DNA of 64,000 bases from Leptidea sinapis (Eukaryota > Arthropoda > Insecta > Lepidoptera > Pieridae): positions 9,438,501 to 9,502,500 of the forward strand of contig NC_066267.1 in NCBI RefSeq assembly GCF_905404315.1, written 5' to 3'. The position numbers and the translations under genes are program-made. The notes beneath the pieces were generated by a model that had not been told where the DNA came from, did no database searches, and worked only from the letters and a program-made list of their open reading frames with translations. Numbering within the stretch: the stretch's first letter is position 1; each line of letters begins with the position of its first letter. Positions 1-11,669 of the stretch are shown in pieces.

Positions 1-50
1 TTAACCATCGATGTAGTCTTCTTTTAAAAACTTTGAAAGTTAAATCTTTA
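1..50. repeat. Direct repeat matching 2567-2617
   Basis: The first 50 bases recur with about three changes at 2567-2617, where they run straight into a partial P-type MITE (2618-2719). It may be host sequence duplicated together with the element, or the end of a larger unidentified repeat cut by the window edge. Confidence 0.6.
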
Positions 51-170
51 AATTCAGCAATTTATTATATTGTCAAACCTAAGTGTCAAAGTGAGAGTGA
101 ATACAGATATTGAGAATTATTACGATAATAGAATGTCTTCTTTGAAAGTTGACAAATTAAAGAAGTAGGT

Positions 171-526
171 CCCGGATTAAAAAAATAAGGACTCTAACAG
201 TGTGGCACCAAAACAAGCCGGTAAACGTGTGAATACATAGTCCCACGCATACACTTACACTAATACAAGCCGATCGGCCGCCATTATGAGATTTGCGATC
301 GTCTGTGACAGATCAGTTTGCGTCGCAATAAAATATTTTAAAAATGCCGTTATGCGTTGTGAAAAAGTGTAAAAACAATAATATAAAAGTAATTGTGGAT
401 ATATGATTATGTAAGGGCGAAAAAATTGTGTAACTGGTATACCCCGTAACCGCACACACACTAGTATAAAGGTGCTTCACTTGCTAATATCACGGCGCGG
501 AGTCCTTCTTTTTTTTCTAGTCCGTG
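171..526 (+). mobile_element. P-element-type MITE with THAP remnant, copy 1
   Basis: It has the inverted ends seen in the copies at 7333 and 53085 (right end AGTCCTTC..TAGTCCGTG). Near 345 it holds a decayed start reading MPLCVVKKCKN, a Cys-x4-Cys THAP-like beginning. The ends are mutated and no clear target duplication remains. Confidence 0.7.
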
Positions 527-1445
527 GGCATCATGTGGTATTTTGTAACAATTATTTCGACATTTTCATTTAAGGCGCGGACTGACTTGGATTGTAAACG
601 CTACAACCTATAGTACAATATTTGAGTTGATCATGTGGCTAAACTGCAAATGGGCATTTATTTTACTGGTTTTCTTTTGTTTATTCAAAATATACATATT
701 AAATTGAATAATTGTTCGGTTTAAGTTTTAGAAAAATACTAATTCTATCAAATTCTTTAAAAAAAGAATGTTGTTATCGCTGAAAATTCAGAGATTTTAA
801 ACTCCAAAGTATATTTCTGGGAAGCAACTTCCAAATTTTTTATTTGGATATTTCAAATTATATGTTAATATTCTATACGGTTCAAATTTTTCTTTAAGTC
901 CTTCTTTTTCTAATGTATTTTTTGCGTAGGAATATTTTCATTGCGTTATGTTGTAATCGACTCTCTAAGAATCCAATTTTTGTAAATATTGAGGAATGAC
1001 CGCGCCTTAATTGGATTTAAGCATAATGATACTGTATTTACGCTTTATTATTTGAGAAAATGATAATCTTATTATTGCAGTATTGTTTTTATCTGCCTAA
1101 TTATTATTAAAATAATCACGACTTAATACAATACTATGTATTGTTAATAATAATTAAAATATTTTGTAATTGTTTATGTGATTGGATATATTTAAAAGAA
1201 ATATTCAATTATTGTTGCAAAATAACTTACTTTCAATATTATCCATGATACAACAGCTATTGTTGAAAGATGAGGCTGTACTAACTGATAAACAATGATA
1301 AAGCACACAAAATGTTACATAACCTTGATTACCTAAATGTCCCTTACGGCCAATGTTTGCACATTTTATTAAAATGACATGCAAATTGTTTATATGAGTA
1401 ACGCACGCTGATTCAAAATAACAATCACAATAGTAATATTGCGTC
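527..1445. other. No gene seen
   Basis: AT-rich sequence with frequent stops in all frames. Nothing recognised. Confidence 0.6.
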
Positions 1446-1885
1446 CTTAGATTAAGGATTGGTCTCCGCTGCGCTCCTATTAGATACCGCAGGAGTAGTC
1501 GCAAAGTGTTAATACTACGCCCAAGTGTGCGTACCAGTCGGTCCAGTCTCAAACAATGTGTGACGTTGATGTGCCACAGCTCTGTTAAACTGTGCTAATA
1601 ATTGTAAGTAAAATGCGGGGTTGAATAGTAAAAATGTGTAAAAACAATATTACAAGAAATAAGAAAGACACTGGGATCACATATCATCAGTAAGTATTTT
1701 GTATTTTATAAATTTCAATGTAATATAACACGAATAAAACGTATGTTACAAAATTTAAAAGATGCCATTGAGTGTCAAGATGCCACGCACACAAGCATCT
1801 AAAAGTTGCCGTAATAAAAAAGCTTTTGTTCGAAGATAGTGCGGTATCTAGTTGGAGCGCAGCGGAAACCAATCCTTAAGAGAAG
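1446..1885. mobile_element. hAT-like MITE, copy 1
   Basis: Inverted ends of about 45 bp begin CTTAGATTAAGGATTGG and continue through GGTCTCCGCTGCGCTC; the right end is the inverse near 1845-1885. Flanks ATTGCGTC and ATTGACGTC suggest a decayed 8-bp duplication. The same family returns at 54617-55460. Confidence 0.55.
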
Positions 1886-2230
1886 ATTGACGTCTCTATG
1901 CACCTTCTACCGCGTTCTGTACACCTCGATAAATCACGTCGTCATTTAAAAACAAAGCCGAAATATGGAACATGCCACATTTACACCATAATGACCTTCG
2001 ACTGCTATATCGATACATTGCCGCATTTACTTAAGTTGTTTAAAATATTCTTGGTCAATAATCAGCAATGTAACACATATATTCAGTTCAGATTTGATTC
2101 AGACAGTGACAGTTGACACACGACTAAGGAGAAAAGTGTGCTTACATTGTCTTTAAGCAACGCTAAAGACATTATGTCCTCATTTGTACTTATATAAAAG
2201 GTCATTGGACTATATGCTCAATGGAGTTAT

Positions 2231-3150
2231 TCATGTTGATAACAACCTCCGAATTCCACCACCAGACATTACGTCAAAATGCAAAATTCCACTCGCATAA
2301 TATTGACATTCTACAACCTTATGGTTTGAGAGCAAATCACTGACCTGTATAAATACCCCTGGACAGGCTCTTCCATATTTTTTGTGACAGCAAATTTTTG
2401 TGCCTATTTGAAGCGCCACTCGCGAGCGTCCAGAGAACTAAATTTGACGTATAATACAAATGCCAATAATTTACATATATTATTATTATCAAATAGACTA
2501 ATTCATAATACTTAATAATTCATTTTGTATTGAATAAATCATTTAAACTATAGAAGCACTTATTTATTAACCACCGATGCAGTCTTCTTTTAAAAACTTT
2601 GAAAGTTAAATCTTTAAAACTCCGTGTCACCTTATATAATAGTGAAGAACCAAGACAAGCCGGCAACGGGCAAACGTGTAAATACATAGTCCCACGCATA
2701 CACTTACACTAATACAAGGAACGTATAATACTCTGAAGAATTATGCATTTTGAATTAATTTCGTTAGTTTTCCGTGTTATTTATACTTAAAAAATCAACG
2801 TAATAAAGTACACAATTTTCGTTAGTTTCCCACCATCTATCGATGTTTGCTAAGGTTGTCATCACTAGTTTTAGTACCGCATACTCTCGCTATATGTCCC
2901 ACAGCGCCAAAATGGCGTATATTAACAGGCACAAAAGCATTTTGACAGCCGCCAGTCCAGTGGTATATAGTAGAGGTCAGTGGATCAAATTCTTGCCTCG
3001 CACAGTCACTTTGTGGATTTAATAACCGGCTGCAGTATTCGTAACCGATATGATTTAGGGAGCATAAAGAGGGGACGGGAAGGGGGAAGGATACAAACTC
3101 TTGCAACACCAGAAGAATCAAGAGCGTTGCCGATCTTATAAAGCGTTGAA
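2231..3150. mobile_element. Fragments of LINE 3' ends
   Basis: 2236-2330 (+) and 2985-3066 (+) resemble the C-terminal coding region of the LINE at 54803-55236 (PPDIT..; FLPRT.TLW..PAAVF). 3085-3150 (-) matches the tail of the LINE at 8288. All are broken by stops. Confidence 0.5.
2618..2719 (+). mobile_element. Partial P-element-type MITE
   Basis: About 100 bp matching the left inner part of the P-type MITE (from ACTCCGTGTCACC to CACTAATACAAG). The TIR and THAP part are missing. It is joined directly to the direct repeat at 2567-2617. Confidence 0.6.
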
Positions 3151-3427
3151 TATACAGTACGTTACTTGGTGACACTAGTATGAATTTTAATATCGAAAAC
3201 GGTATTGGTACTTGACAGGAGAGGATCGAACCGGCACCGATCGGTTGCACTTATTGCCCAACCGATGCTTAAAACTAATTAACAGATTCTGAACTTTCTT
3301 ATAAACTTTAATCATACATTGGATCTGTTTTTACCCCACATTTTGGTTACCTCAGCGTACACGACGAACTTTGCAAACCGATTACAATCCCCAAAATGGT
3401 ATAGCGTAGTTTATATATTATTAGCAG

Positions 3428-3705
3428 TGGGAGGCTAGATTATGGGTACCACAACGGTACCTATTTCTACCGAAAAAGCAGTAATGTGTAAGTATTATTG
3501 TGTTTTGGTCTGATGGGCGCCGCAGCTAGTGAAATTACTGGACAAATGAGACTTAACATCTTATGTCTCAAGGTGACGAGCGCAATGTAGTGCCGCTCAG
3601 AATTTTTGGGTTTTTCAAGAATCCTGAACGGCTCTTCATTGCAGGGCGTATCAATTACCATCAGCTGAATGTCAAGCTGGTCTCGTGCCTTATTCTTATA
3701 AAAAA
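3428..3705 (+). repeat. Dispersed repeat family A
   Basis: Runs from GGGAGGCTAGATTATGGGTA to a tail near TCGTGCCTTATTCTTATAAA. Other copies are at 4562-4720, 16930-17197, 37018-37252 and 40305-40612 (+), and 40162-40245, 42285-42500 and 55875-56115 (-). It contains an internal hairpin around GCCGCTCAGAATTTTT. Non-coding; class not certain, perhaps a LINE or SINE 3' end. Confidence 0.65.
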
Positions 3706-4154
3706 ATATACCATTCGAAGACATGCCAATGAATGTATTGAATAGTGGAAGTCAAGGGAAATACCTAGATGATGCCTTAATTTCATTCATGGTTAATCAT
3801 TTAAAGTGGGATACATAAAGGGTTTTAAGTTGCTTCCAGAAATCTATATTCGTTATGAATATTAAGATTGTATATAAAATATGAATACCTTCTGTTGAAT
3901 CAGAACATTCCTTCGAAGTTGTGAAATCATCAAGGTCGACTACTCGGAGTTAGATCTGCTTGCCTCTTCTCTCATATTCAAAATACGTAAACGCGCGATA
4001 GAGACGAATAGATGCACGTAATACGCATATTCCCTATGTTTATGTTTGCGTGAGCATTTATTTAAATATACAAAGAAAGAATGTTCAATGTTGTTTTCCC
4101 ATAAGGTTAGCGAAGGGCAGAGCGTATAGCGCAGCGTAGTATATACATTAAATA

Positions 4155-4561
4155 CTAGTTGACCCGACAGACGTTGTTCTGTATATATAATAAATAAAAT
4201 AATGCTTTTTATTAATTTGTCAAAAATATATCATAACATCAAGAATTATTTCGTAAAATATGCTCCCTGTTGTTGTAATGAAATTGTTTTACAGCAGAAC
4301 TGTCAAACCGTGCGTCAATAAATTCTCTCATAGAAAATATGTCCATACAAAACAAATATCGGACGACGGGGGACACGTCAAGGGGAAGAACAAAATTTTT
4401 GATTATGTTTATTTTTTTCCGAGAATTTTCATATTTATTCACCTTTTAAAGCTTCCCTGGACTTCCACGAATAATTCAAGACCAAAATTAGCCAAAACGG
4501 TCCGGCCGTTTTCGAGTTTTAGCGAGACTAACGTACAGCAATTCCTTTTTATATTTGTAGA
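4155..4561 (-). mobile_element. Non-autonomous Helitron (minus)
   Basis: Read on the minus strand it starts TCTACAAATATAAAAAGGAA, passes GTTAGTCTCGCTAAAACTCG and ends in CGGGTCAACTAG next to a T. This is the 5' TC / 3' CTAG layout of Helitrons, with A and T at the two borders. No Rep/helicase is encoded. Confidence 0.65.
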
Positions 4562-5013
4562 TTATACCAGTAGGAGACTCCTTTGCACAGGATGCCGGCT
4601 AGATTATGGGTACCACAACGGCGCCTATTTCTGCCGTGAAGCAATAATGCATAATCATTACTGTGTTTCGTACAGAAGGGCGCCGTAGCTAGTGAAATTA
4701 CTGGGCAAATAAGACTTAAGACCTTAAGAATGGTTTAGATCCAGAATTAAACTACCTCCTAAACGGCTGGACCTATTTTGATGTTTTTTTGTGTGTCCAG
4801 GTGAATTTGAGGTTAGTGTGTGTCTTCAGGTGGATTCGAGAATGGTTTAGATTCACAATTGAACTACTTCATAAACGGCTGGACCAATTTTGATGATTTT
4901 TTTGTGTGTTCCAGTGAGATTATATAATTCTCCTGCTCATGTGCATGTTAGTGAACTCTTCCTAACTGCTAGACCGATTTTTCAAATGTAAGACGTCTGT
5001 CGGGTTCACTAGT
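4562..5013 (+). mobile_element. Family A fragment joined to a Helitron 3' half
   Basis: 4562-4720 is a truncated family A copy. 4721-5010 carries the repeated CTCCTAAACGGCTGGACC module of the 34435 Helitron and ends GTCTGTCGGGTTCACTAG/T. Confidence 0.55.
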
Positions 5014-5893
5014 ATAAATATATTTATATATCAAGCAGTAAACGACAATATGCCGTCTGCTCGCTTAGTACAAGGTAGAGCTACGATTGAGTCGCCCATT
5101 AAAGTATTGAGTCAATTAGTTTGTAATTTGGCTGGAATGCATGTGATAAAGATTTAATGGCTCAGTAACAAAACAAGGACACATTTGTACACACCTTAGA
5201 ATGATGAAATAATTACGAGGAGGTCTTAGTTCAGCAACTATAATAAATTTTAAGGCGAAGAGTAAGCAGAAAACACGCAAACATGGTGTTTTTAGACAAG
5301 TTTTGTGGTGAAAGTATAGCATTTCGAGCTATGAACACTACTTAATCCTGTTACACATATCCTTAAGTCTTATTTGTAGGTTGCTAATGCTTGCTGTTGG
5401 TTATAGTTAACACTGCCGAGCCTTTTTGAACTACCACTTTTCTTTGAAGTTAAACAAGTTTTTTGGCATGGCGTGACGCATTTTTTTTTTGGTACTTCTT
5501 TCGGAAAAGTTATTCTTATAGCTTGTACTTTTTTGTGCAGGTTTATTTATTCAGATTAATAGTGAATAACGAGGATTGTAAGCATTTAAACTGATTTCCA
5601 CCCAAGAATTTTGAAAATATTGGCTTTGTTACATAGATGGCGGGCCGGAGGCCGTGAACTCATATCGCTCAAGGTCGCTGGCATTTAGTGTCGCCTTAAG
5701 TAGAAGTGGAATTCTGTGCGTATTGCATACTATGTAGATGAAGATAATTTTGGGTATTTGGTTGAGTTCTTTGTTTTTTTTTTGGTTGAGTTGTGGCGGT
5801 GACGTGCGGCGGGTCGTTCCCTTTTCTATAATATGGTCAAAGGGGGGTTGGCTGGTCCATTCGTTATGCTTGGGCGCTACTTTTGGTGGATAG

Positions 5894-6083
5894 TGGCCGT
5901 TTTAAATAACCTATCTATCCTTAGTTTACTAGAGGTAGACAAATCTATCCTTTTACGCTTACTTACATTTCAATAACCTATCGACATAAAGCATTGGATT
6001 ATAACTATGGATAGATGAGATCTTGTCACTAAACGGTGACAGCAATGTATCCGTAACTAGAGATACGTTATCGAAAACGGCCG
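5894..6083. mobile_element. MITE family F, copy 1
   Basis: About 190 bp with inverted ends GGCCGTTTTaAATAAC and GTTATCGAAAACGGCC. Related copies are at 39175-39381 and 43275-43487. Internal GGTAGACAAATCTATCC and GGATAGATGAGATCTTGTC are shared. Non-coding. Confidence 0.65.
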
Positions 6084-6351
6084 TGGATAATTGTGTTACC
6101 AGAAGTACTGCTTCTTGTTTTTAAAATTAAAGATATTATATTTTTTATAACCGCTATTAAAATTCTCGCATTATATCTTTATTTATTTACTGTGTGTGTG
6201 GATTGATGCATCTACTGTACTCAATAACTCTTGTGTTAAACTTATTAATTAACATTTAAGTACCTACTTTTGTTTGACTTACTTAAGGCATTGAGTATCT
6301 ATTTGACGTTTACGTTATTTTTCTGCATCACCTTACATAATACATTTTAAA

Positions 6352-6786
6352 CTAACTGACCCGACAGACGTTGTTCTGTATATGTTTTTATTAATTTTAA
6401 TTTGTGACAAAACTTAAGATTAATCAATCTACATAAAAATATAATGTGAAAGATAGTTAACAATTGTAGTAAATCTACCAACTATAGTTAGATAAAATTA
6501 AGTTTATTTTTTTCCTCCTGAGAAAGTTTGAAAAATATGAAAATTATAATTAGTTGTTCATTATAAACAGCTATTCTTTCAATTTGATTTCTCAACGACG
6601 AAAGGAAAAACAAAATAGTTGTGTTTATATTTAATTCCGAGCATTTTCATATTTATTCACTTTTTAAACCTTCCCTGGACTTCCAGAAATAATTCAAGGC
6701 CAAAATTAGCGAAATTGGTCCAGTCGTTCTCGAGTTTTAGCGAGACTAACGAACAGCAATTCATCATCAATCATTATATATATAGA
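6352..6786 (-). mobile_element. Non-autonomous Helitron (minus), second copy
   Basis: Minus strand starts TCTATATATATAATGATTG, contains GTTAGTCTCGCTAAAACTCG and ends near ACGTCTGTCGGGTCAGTTAG. The 3' CTAG has decayed to TTAG. Same family as 4155-4561 and 34789-35288. Confidence 0.6.
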
Positions 6787-6984
6787 TTTAAAAAGGAAAA
6801 AAAATAATGAAGGAAAGTTGGAATTCGATAAATAGTACGTAGCCATAAACCATCTAGGATAAATTTCGCATCGATTGGTGGTAGTTTCATGTCGATACGA
6901 TCAGTGGTTTAGGCGTGAAAAAGCCTCAAACAAAGATTAGATAGAAGATTGAAATGATTTGAAACGATGAAACTGTTATTATTT

Positions 6985-7136
6985 AAAAGGGTGGCAATGA
7001 GTTTCTTGCCACTTCTTCTCATTAAAGTTCAACCTTTTTCGAAGTGGTGGTAAATGTAAAAAGAAATGAAAACTTCTGGCATTCATTAGTGTGTTTTCCT
7101 TGACCTACATGAATAAAGTTATTTTGATTTGATTTA
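6985..7136 (+). repeat. LINE 3' tail fragment (family E)
   Basis: Starts GGGTGGCAATGAGTTTCTTG and ends in a TTTTGATTTGATTT tail, as LINE 3' ends do. Related fragments: 8137-8210 (-), 18035-18155 (+), 46937-47100 (-), 47815-47935 (-) and 58025-58105 (-). Confidence 0.6.
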
Positions 7137-7332
7137 TAACCTATATTTTCTTTAAGGACAAATAATATAAACCTTGAAGTAATCCGATTTTATGCGAATC
7201 CAGTTTAATTAGCTAATATGGTCCTTTATATTTGGTAAGTTGATTTTTTTCTGATTTTTCCATGATGTTTACCATCTAGCCTACGTTTAATTGAGACACC
7301 CTATAAACGAGATTTAAAAATTAGTTTGCCAA

Positions 7333-7712
7333 CACGGACGAGTACAAAAACAAGGACTCCGTGTCACTTTACATAACTGTGAAGCACCAAAACAAGCCAG
7401 TAAACGAGTAATTAATACATAGCCCCACGCACACACTTACACTAATACAAGCCGATCGGCCGCCATTATGAGATTTGCCATCGTCTGTGACAGATCAGTT
7501 TGCGTCGCAATAAAATATTTTAAAAATGACGTCGTGCGTTGTGAAAAAGCGTAAAAACTAAACAATAAAAGTATTCGTGACCATATATGATTATTAAATG
7601 GAAAAAAATAATATAATAACTAGTATCCCCCGTAACCGCACACACACTAGCATAACGGTGCTTCACTTGCTAATATCACGGCGCGGAGTCCTTATTTTTT
7701 TACTCGTCCGTG
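7333..7712 (+). mobile_element. P-element-type MITE with THAP remnant, intact ends
   Basis: 380 bp with inverted ends of about 30 bp starting CACGGACGAGTA and a perfect 8-bp duplication TTTGCCAA at 7325-7332 and 7713-7720. Inside, near 7526, is the start MTSCVVKKRKN, a decayed THAP beginning (the second Cys has become Arg). THAP plus an 8-bp duplication is what P elements show. Non-autonomous. Confidence 0.75.
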
Positions 7713-8020
7713 TTTGCCAAAGCACTTTCTTGTTTGGTTTATGACTCATAACATTATTTTTAATTAAAGCCGTTTAACCAACTTAACCATCGTATTGCTG
7801 GAGAGCTAGGATTATTTATATTTTGGGTATTGTATGGGAATTTGTTATAGAATCCCCACCACAATTAAGTTACTCAATTTATGGTTGCTATACATTAATT
7901 AGACCTGCAGTTTACCTTGATTCACGCGATGGTTATAAAAACACTATGAAGGTCAAACAGGCTATAACGTAGTACCTACAGATGTGTCATGTGCTACAGA
8001 TCAATTATAACGTATTACCT

Positions 8021-8064
8021 GTGTGTGTGTGTCTGTGTGTGTGTCTGTGTGCGTGTATGTGTGT
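8021..8064. repeat. TG microsatellite
   Basis: Imperfect (TG)n, broken by C and A changes. Confidence 0.85.
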
Positions 8065-8136
8065 CACTTATAGTATTGTTTGATTTCTTTCTGCATTGTG
8101 TAATTAATACTATGTATTAAAATGTATCCAATAGGT

Positions 8137-8287
8137 ATGTCAAATCAAATCAAAATCAATTTATTCACGTAGGTCACGGAAATGACACTTATGAAAGTCA
8201 AAAAAAAAATATGTACACAATAATCCCCACCACCAGGATGTGTGACTATCCTCCACAGTGCGGTTTTCAAGGAATTTCTTTCCATTT
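8137..8287. repeat. LINE tail fragments E (-) and B (+)
   Basis: 8137-8210 is a family E 3' tail in minus orientation. 8218-8285 resembles the plus-strand coding end of family B (CCCCACCA..CAGTGCGGTTTTCAAGG) and abuts the large minus-strand family B copy. Confidence 0.5.
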
Positions 8288-9710
8288 TTTTTTATGGAAT
8301 AGGAGGACAAACGAGCGTACGGGTCACCTGTTGTTAAGTGATCACCGCCGCCCACAATCTCTTGCAACACCAGAGGAATCACAGGAGCGTTGCCGGCTTT
8401 TAAGGAAGGTGTACGCGCTTTTTTTTGAAGGTATCGTATCGTCCCTGAAACACCGCACAAGGAAGCTCATTCCACAGCTTTGTAGTACGTGGAAGAAAGC
8501 TCCATGAAAACCGCACTGTGGAGGACCGCCACACATCCAGATGGTGAGGATGATATCCTAACTTGTGGCGTGTCGTGCGAAGGTGGAATTCGGCGGCAGG
8601 AATCAGGTTAAACAGCTCTTCGGAACACTCCCAGTGATAAATGCGGTAGAAGACACACAATGAAGCGACGTCTCTACGCAACGCCAAGTGATCCAGCCAT
8701 TCACAGAGCACTGGGTCCCCGCCAATTTGAGCTGCTCTGTGTTGCACGCGGTCAAATGGATCGAGCTGATACTGGGGTGCGCCAGACCAGAGATGACAGC
8801 AATACTCCATCTGTGGCCGGACCTGCGCTTTGTAGAGCGCTAGAATGTGGGCCGGCTTGAAGTATTGCCGTGCTGTATTAATGACGCCCAGTTTCATTGA
8901 AGCCAATTTGGCTTTGCCTTCCAGATGACCATGAAAATGGCAATCGCTCGAGATTTCGAGACCCAGTATTCCGATACTAGGCGAGGCTTTGAGGGAAGTG
9001 TTGTCGAAGAGCGGTGATACGACAAATGGGGTCTTTTTAGTGGTAAACGCGCAAACCTGAGTCTTCTGGGGGTAAAATTGGAAAAGGTTCAATTTTCCCC
9101 ATTCCGCGACCTTCTCAAGAGAGGACTCAATAGAAGACACAAGTTTCTCCCGGCACTGGTCGACGATTTCCCGAGAGAGACCTGCATGGCCCGTGTATAC
9201 GGCATCACCAGTGCTGTCGTCTTCATAGCAATGAATGTTGGAGGTGTCCAACATATCATTGATATGCAGAAGAAACAGCGTGGGAGACAGCACACAGCCT
9301 TGGGGCACTCCAGCATTCACGGGCTTTGGGTTCGAGCAATATCCGTCGACAACGACCTGTATGCTGCGCCCAGTGAGGAAGCTAGAGGTCCACTTGCACA
9401 AGCTCTCGGGAAGCCCAAATGATGGAAGTTTGGAGAGGAGCGCCTTGTGCCATACACGATCAAAGGCCTTCGCTATATCCAGGCTAACTGCCAGGCCTTC
9501 CCCCTTGCTTTCAATAGCCGCAGCCCATCTATGTGTTAGGTATACCAGAAGATCACCTGCCGATCGACCATGGCGATACCCGTATTCTCGGTCGTTGATC
9601 AACTAGTGACCCTCTAGGTATACCAAGAGCTGACGGCTAATTATGCCCTCCATGATTTACAACCAAGATGTGGAATTAGCTTTCTTGTGCGCTTCCAGGA
9701 AGATACGACA
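8288..9710 (-). pseudogene. Broken non-LTR retrotransposon, reverse transcriptase C-terminal half
   Basis: Minus-strand frame from 9602 to 8400 (400 codons) covers the palm and C-terminus of a LINE reverse transcriptase: motif A VSLDIAKAFDRVWH, then GVPQGCVLSPTLF, then motif C written YEDD where LINEs normally have YADD or FADD, then the C-terminal LPRTTKLWNELPCAVF. A TAG interrupts the frame at about 9603, where upstream sequence still reads as RT (MEGIISRQLLVYLEGH). The endonuclease and RT fingers are missing. The 3' end lies to the left at about 8288. Jockey/CR1 group by style; clade not certain. Tail fragments of the same family occur at 13145 (+), 15178 (-), 19490 (+), 22215 (+), 24086 (-), 45690 (-) and 51557 (-). 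Confidence 0.85.
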
Positions 9711-10085
9711 TGGAAACCTTAAAAAGAGCGACTGGTGTAGTCGCTCTTTTTAAGTTTTCTTAGAGGCCTTGTGATTCCTCTGGTGTTTCAAGAGCCGTAC
9801 AATAGTTTGTCCTACTCTTCAAGAAAAAATAAGTACTATTTAGAATTCATCAATCATATGTTTATGACCTGCGCATCTCATATTTATAATTAGATATTAC
9901 ATGATTAGTGCCCGCGACTATATATAAAGTCGCATAATAATAATCGTCTGCGTTATAAAGCAATAATATGCCTGAAAGTAGGGTGATATTAATATACTTA
10001 GTCTGACCATAAATGCTGTTACAATTAAAAATAAACAAAATATTACATTTGAATTTGGAATCTGTCATTTTTAAATGATTGTTCA
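9711..10085. other. No gene seen
   Basis: AT-rich sequence between the LINE and the mariner remnant. It includes a short inverted GAGCGACT../AGTCGCTC pair near 9725-9750. Confidence 0.5.
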
Positions 10086-10139
10086 TTGAGTTTTCTCATT
10101 TTGGTGTCAATATATTGTAGAATATTTTGCGATATTAAA

Positions 10140-10918
10140 ATGGAGTGGAGTGATAAAGAGAACCGAATCGCTGTGATTGCAGTACATAAAGTAGGGTTGG
10201 AGCCAAGTGCAATTTTTAAAACTCTCTATACGCTTGGTATTAGTAAAATGTTTGTGTACCGGGCTATTAATAGGCACAATGAGACCTCCTTTGTTTGTGA
10301 CAGAAATAGTAGTGGCCGTCTACGTAGTGTTCGTTCGAAAAAGGTGGTCAAAGCAGTAAGGGAAAGAATTCGAAGATCATCTGTCCAAAAGCAAACGATT
10401 TTATCTCGGGCGAACAAAATAGCAGCACCTAGACCCATGTCGCGTATTTTAAAAGATGGCTTAGGACTTGCTGCCTATAAGAGACGTACTGGTCATTTCT
10501 GAACTGATAATTGAAAAAAGAATACGGTGGTAACATCGAAACAACTATACCGAAGCGGTACGTAAAGGGAGGTCACAGAAAAAAATTGTTTATGGATAAT
10601 AATTTTTTTACAATTGAGCAACATTTTAACAAACAAAACGACCGTATTTATGCTCAAAGCTCTAAGGAAGCTTCCCAATTAGTCGACAGAGTGCAACGTG
10701 GACACTATCCGACTTCAGTGATGGTTTGGTTGGGTATTAGCTATGTAGGAGTGACTGAGGCATACTTTTGTGAAATAGGTATCAAAACATCGGCACTTGT
10801 GTATCAAGATACCATTCTTGAGAAGGTAGTGAACCCCCTTAAAAACACCATGTTCAATAACCAAGAATAGTCCTTCCAGCTAGACTCGGCGCCGGGTCAT
10901 AAAGCTCCGCTCTACGCA
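10140..10918 (+). pseudogene. Dead Tc1/mariner transposase
   Basis: ATG at 10140 starts MEWSDKENRIAVIAVHKVG, an HTH-type N-terminus, and is open to TGA at 10500. There follow two in-frame stops and a frame change. The next frame (to 10870) holds KKLFMDNNFFTIEQHFN with the first catalytic Asp, and VMVWLGISYVGVTEAYF. After another stop, QLDSAPGHKA gives the second Asp. The frame breaks off in a poly-T run at about 10920, before the third catalytic residue. It cannot be active. TIRs were not located. Confidence 0.85.
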
Positions 10919-11406
10919 GTTTTTTTTTTTGTTTCAATATTTATGGCAAGACTAGGTATAGTCTATATTATATAAGTTGACTCACCTCTTGTATATTGTT
11001 ATTGTGTTGTATATCATGTATTTTATCATATTACTGTAATTTTTTTATTATGTAATGCTATTTATTGTGTTTGCCCGGACATACATACAGACAAACAGAT
11101 AAAGCTTACGAGATCTGATACTTATTATAATATTAGAAAATATCAAAAACCTATTGCATTTAAACACGTTGAACGCATACCTATATAAAATAATTCGTTA
11201 ACTGAAACAACGGTGCTAAAAACACAGACCGAACCGCTGAAGACCAGTTTTTAAAAATAATTCCATGACCAGTGCCAAGGCCCAAGAGTACTTAAGATTA
11301 ATCTATTACAGTGTGTGGACTGCGTTCACTATGACTCACCTTATGTTTACATTTCCTTGTGTGACGTTTGTAAGACGTCATACTCAAATTATTTCTAGAC
11401 AAAAAC

Positions 11407-11667
11407 GGCCTTACAAATGAACTTGGTATAAAGTTATACCTGCTAATAAACCAAAAACATGCAAAAAGTTGACTTTACCGCTGACAACACTGTCAATACA
11501 GTGATAATCCTGAAGTTTTCCAAATATCAAGCAGCCTTGCAAAAAAACGCGGGAAACGTTATACGTCCGAATAAACCAATCGCAAGCAAAATGTCTAATT
11601 GTAAACATTTTGCATATTCTTGGTTTATTCTCAGGTATAACTTTACACCTTGTTTATTTGTAAGGCC
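11407..11667. mobile_element. MITE with about 48-bp inverted ends
   Basis: Left end GGCCTTACAAATGAACTTGG and right end ..TTATTTGTAAGGCC are inverse copies, continuing through GTATAAAGTTATACCTG. 261 bp, non-coding. No clear target duplication. A hairpin GTGAACGCAT/ATGCGTTCAC follows at 11682-11708. Confidence 0.65.
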
Positions 11668-11669
11668 AT

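Noticed and set aside
2837..3250. 137-codon minus frame with a GHIARVC stretch like a retroviral zinc knuckle
   Set aside because: Only part of the knuckle is there and most of the frame lies antisense to LINE fragments.
4260..4688. 142-codon plus frame
   Set aside because: Antisense to a Helitron and running into family A; repeat-derived.
4154..5013. An 860-bp element with inverted ACTAG..CGACAGACGT ends
   Set aside because: The two ends are the 3' termini of two separate Helitron pieces in opposite orientation, with a family A fragment between; Helitrons have no TIRs.
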